5,378 bases of DNA from Treponema sp. (GTDB lineage: Bacteria > Spirochaetota > Spirochaetia > Treponematales > Breznakiellaceae). Positions 4,372 through 5,378 of the stretch are shown in pieces. Each line of letters starts with the position of its first letter. Positions within the stretch are counted from its first letter, which is position 1. The position numbers and the translations under genes are program-made. The notes under the pieces are model-generated. The model was not told the origin of the DNA. It saw only the letters and a list, made by a program, of their open reading frames with translations, and did not search any database. Where the stretch lies: the NCBI GenBank assembly GCA_031271075.1, contig JAISWN010000183.1, forward strand, positions 1-5,378, written 5' to 3'.

Positions 4372-5043
4372 GTGAAGTTATTATCAAATTCATTATCGAA
4401 GCTGTTATCACCGGTGAGTCTTTTGGTATGCCTGGTTTTTCTCTTTTCCTGTTCCCGCACGGAACCGAAGATCGCCTTTGGTTTTCTGGAACTGGTGTAT
4501 TACCCCGGTTCCGCCGGGACGGAGGAGCGTTTTACCTTTTTTGTGCTTCCCGAGGACGATGAGGGTATTGAAAACCTTGCGGAACTCCATCTCCGCCATG
4601 ACCGGGAAGGGCTGCGCTGGATACTGACGCCGGAAGACTGGATAAGTTTTGAGGAAGAAGGGCGGATCTGGATCGGCAGCCGGAGCATCGCCATGATTGG
4701 AAGCGAAGGGCTGCCCCGGGGGCTTTACCGGGCGATACTGATAAACAAGGGGGGCGAAAAAACCGAACGGACTTTTACTTTTGACGCCCCGGCGGACAGC
4801 CGCCTTCCTTTTCCCGTTCTCAAGGTAAACGACGACTGGTATCAAATTGAGTCCCAATACCCCTCGAACAAATTTATCTGCTACGACGCCCAGGGAAACG
4901 CCATTCGGGTCATCAGCCTTACCGGTTTGGGAGGAGCCCTCTCCTCCCTGGACATCCCCCAGGATGCCAGAAGCATCGCTCTTTGGGCGGAAGATCCCGA
5001 GCATCTCAGTTCCGCCATGACCGATCTGGTGTCCGTAAGGTAG
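4372..5043 (+). CDS. putative lipoprotein, 223 aa
   Basis: The GTG start opens a protein with a classic lipoprotein signal: MKLLSNSLSK, then a hydrophobic core LLSPVSLLVCLVFL and the lipobox LFS-C with Cys27, which would be lipidated. The Leu at -3 and Ser at -1 fit the relaxed spirochaete consensus. The mature part (CSRTEPK onward) is acidic and rich in predicted beta strand, with aromatic-rich stretches such as FGFLELVYYPG, DDWYQIESQYPSNKFICYD and SIALWAEDPEH, so it probably forms a compact periplasmic or surface domain. I cannot name a family. No Shine-Dalgarno precedes the GTG and the predicted promoter places the transcript start on it. trmB follows after nine bases and is probably cotranscribed. 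No other in-frame start would preserve the signal peptide. Confidence 0.85.
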   Translation: MKLLSNSLSKLLSPVSLLVCLVFLFSCSRTEPKIAFGFLELVYYPGSAGTEERFTFFVLPEDDEGIENLAELHLRHDREGLRWILTPEDWISFEEEGRIWIGSRSIAMIGSEGLPRGLYRAILINKGGEKTERTFTFDAPADSRLPFPVLKVNDDWYQIESQYPSNKFICYDAQGNAIRVISLTGLGGALSSLDIPQDARSIALWAEDPEHLSSAMTDLVSVR

Positions 5044-5052
5044 CGCCTTGCC

Positions 5053-5378
5053 ATGGGTGAAGCCGGAAAGGATGAAAAGGCGTTCCGCCAAAACCCCGCC
5101 GGCGGGGAAGAACCGGTTCCGGCCCTCTCCCGGCGGGGGATAAAAAGTTACGTCCTCCGGGCGGGCAGGATGAGCCCGGCCCAAAAACGTTCTTACGGGG
5201 AACTTTCCCCCCGTTTCAGCGTCCCTTTCGATTCAAGTGGCCGGGTTTTGGATTACCGGGCCTTATTCGGCAACAGCAACCCTGTTACCGTGGAGATAGG
5301 CTTCGGCATGGGGATCGCCACGGCGGAGATAGCCCAGGCAAATCCGGGGCAAAACTACCTGGGCCTGGAGGTGTACCG
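5053..5378 (+). CDS. tRNA (guanine-N7-)-methyltransferase, 5' part
   Basis: TrmB uses S-adenosylmethionine to methylate N7 of guanosine 46 in the tRNA variable loop. The 108 residues visible match the family's start: KSYVLRAGRMSPAQKRSYGE (TrmB N-terminal region, usually R-S/Y-F/Y-V-x-R-x-GR), then VTVEIGFGMGIATAEIA, the SAM-binding glycine-rich motif I, and NPGQNYLGLEVY, which fits the family's P-x-x-N-(F/Y)-(L/I)-G-(L/I)-E-(V/I) strand. The window ends inside the next codon, so the rest of the catalytic domain, including the later PDPWPKKRH-type motif, is not visible. The ATG at 5053 gives about 30 extra residues before the conserved part. Its Shine-Dalgarno is weak (AAGG at 5037-5040), which fits translational coupling to the lipoprotein gene ending at 5043. 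Confidence 0.93.
   Translation, partial: MGEAGKDEKAFRQNPAGGEEPVPALSRRGIKSYVLRAGRMSPAQKRSYGELSPRFSVPFDSSGRVLDYRALFGNSNPVTVEIGFGMGIATAEIAQANPGQNYLGLEVY

Overview
The window looks like a moderately GC-rich spirochaete chromosome, most likely a Treponema relative. This rests on the relaxed spirochaete-type lipobox of the lipoprotein at 4372-5043, on the general character of the proteins, and on my memory of similar coiled-coil genes in treponemes. It is an inference from style; no search was run.

Left part (1-1490, plus strand) is accessory DNA. A small AT-richer ORF (191-592) is preceded by an in-frame, signal-peptide-like stretch that has no ordinary start codon. A stretch of about 330 bases without a clear gene follows, holding direct repeats, a possible terminator hairpin and pyrimidine-rich repeats. 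Next comes the most interesting locus. Two reading frames of the same DNA (starts at 922 and 926, ends at 1428 and 1459) each encode a convincing membrane-anchored coiled-coil protein. Both are interrupted by a 105-bp element made of three consecutive hairpins (1161-1265), flanked by a TAATAG direct repeat. Removing 111 bp (element plus one repeat copy) restores both overlapping genes at once, to about 131 and 140 residues. The layout recalls nested phage spanin genes (Rz/Rz1), and the insertion recalls small palindromic elements that land in coding sequence.

Right part (1491-5378) is ordinary GC-rich, tightly coding chromosome. A minus-strand OppF/DppF-type ABC ATPase (1573-2589) lies downstream of a minus-strand, four-TM exported protein of unknown function (2694-4289). 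A divergent promoter region (4290-4371) separates these from a plus-strand lipoprotein (4372-5043), followed after 9 bases by the 5' part of trmB (5053 to the window edge), a tRNA m7G46 methyltransferase. Both divergent promoters place the predicted transcription start on or next to the start codon, suggesting leaderless mRNAs.

The left and right parts seem unrelated in function: decayed mobile or phage-like DNA inserted beside envelope and housekeeping genes.
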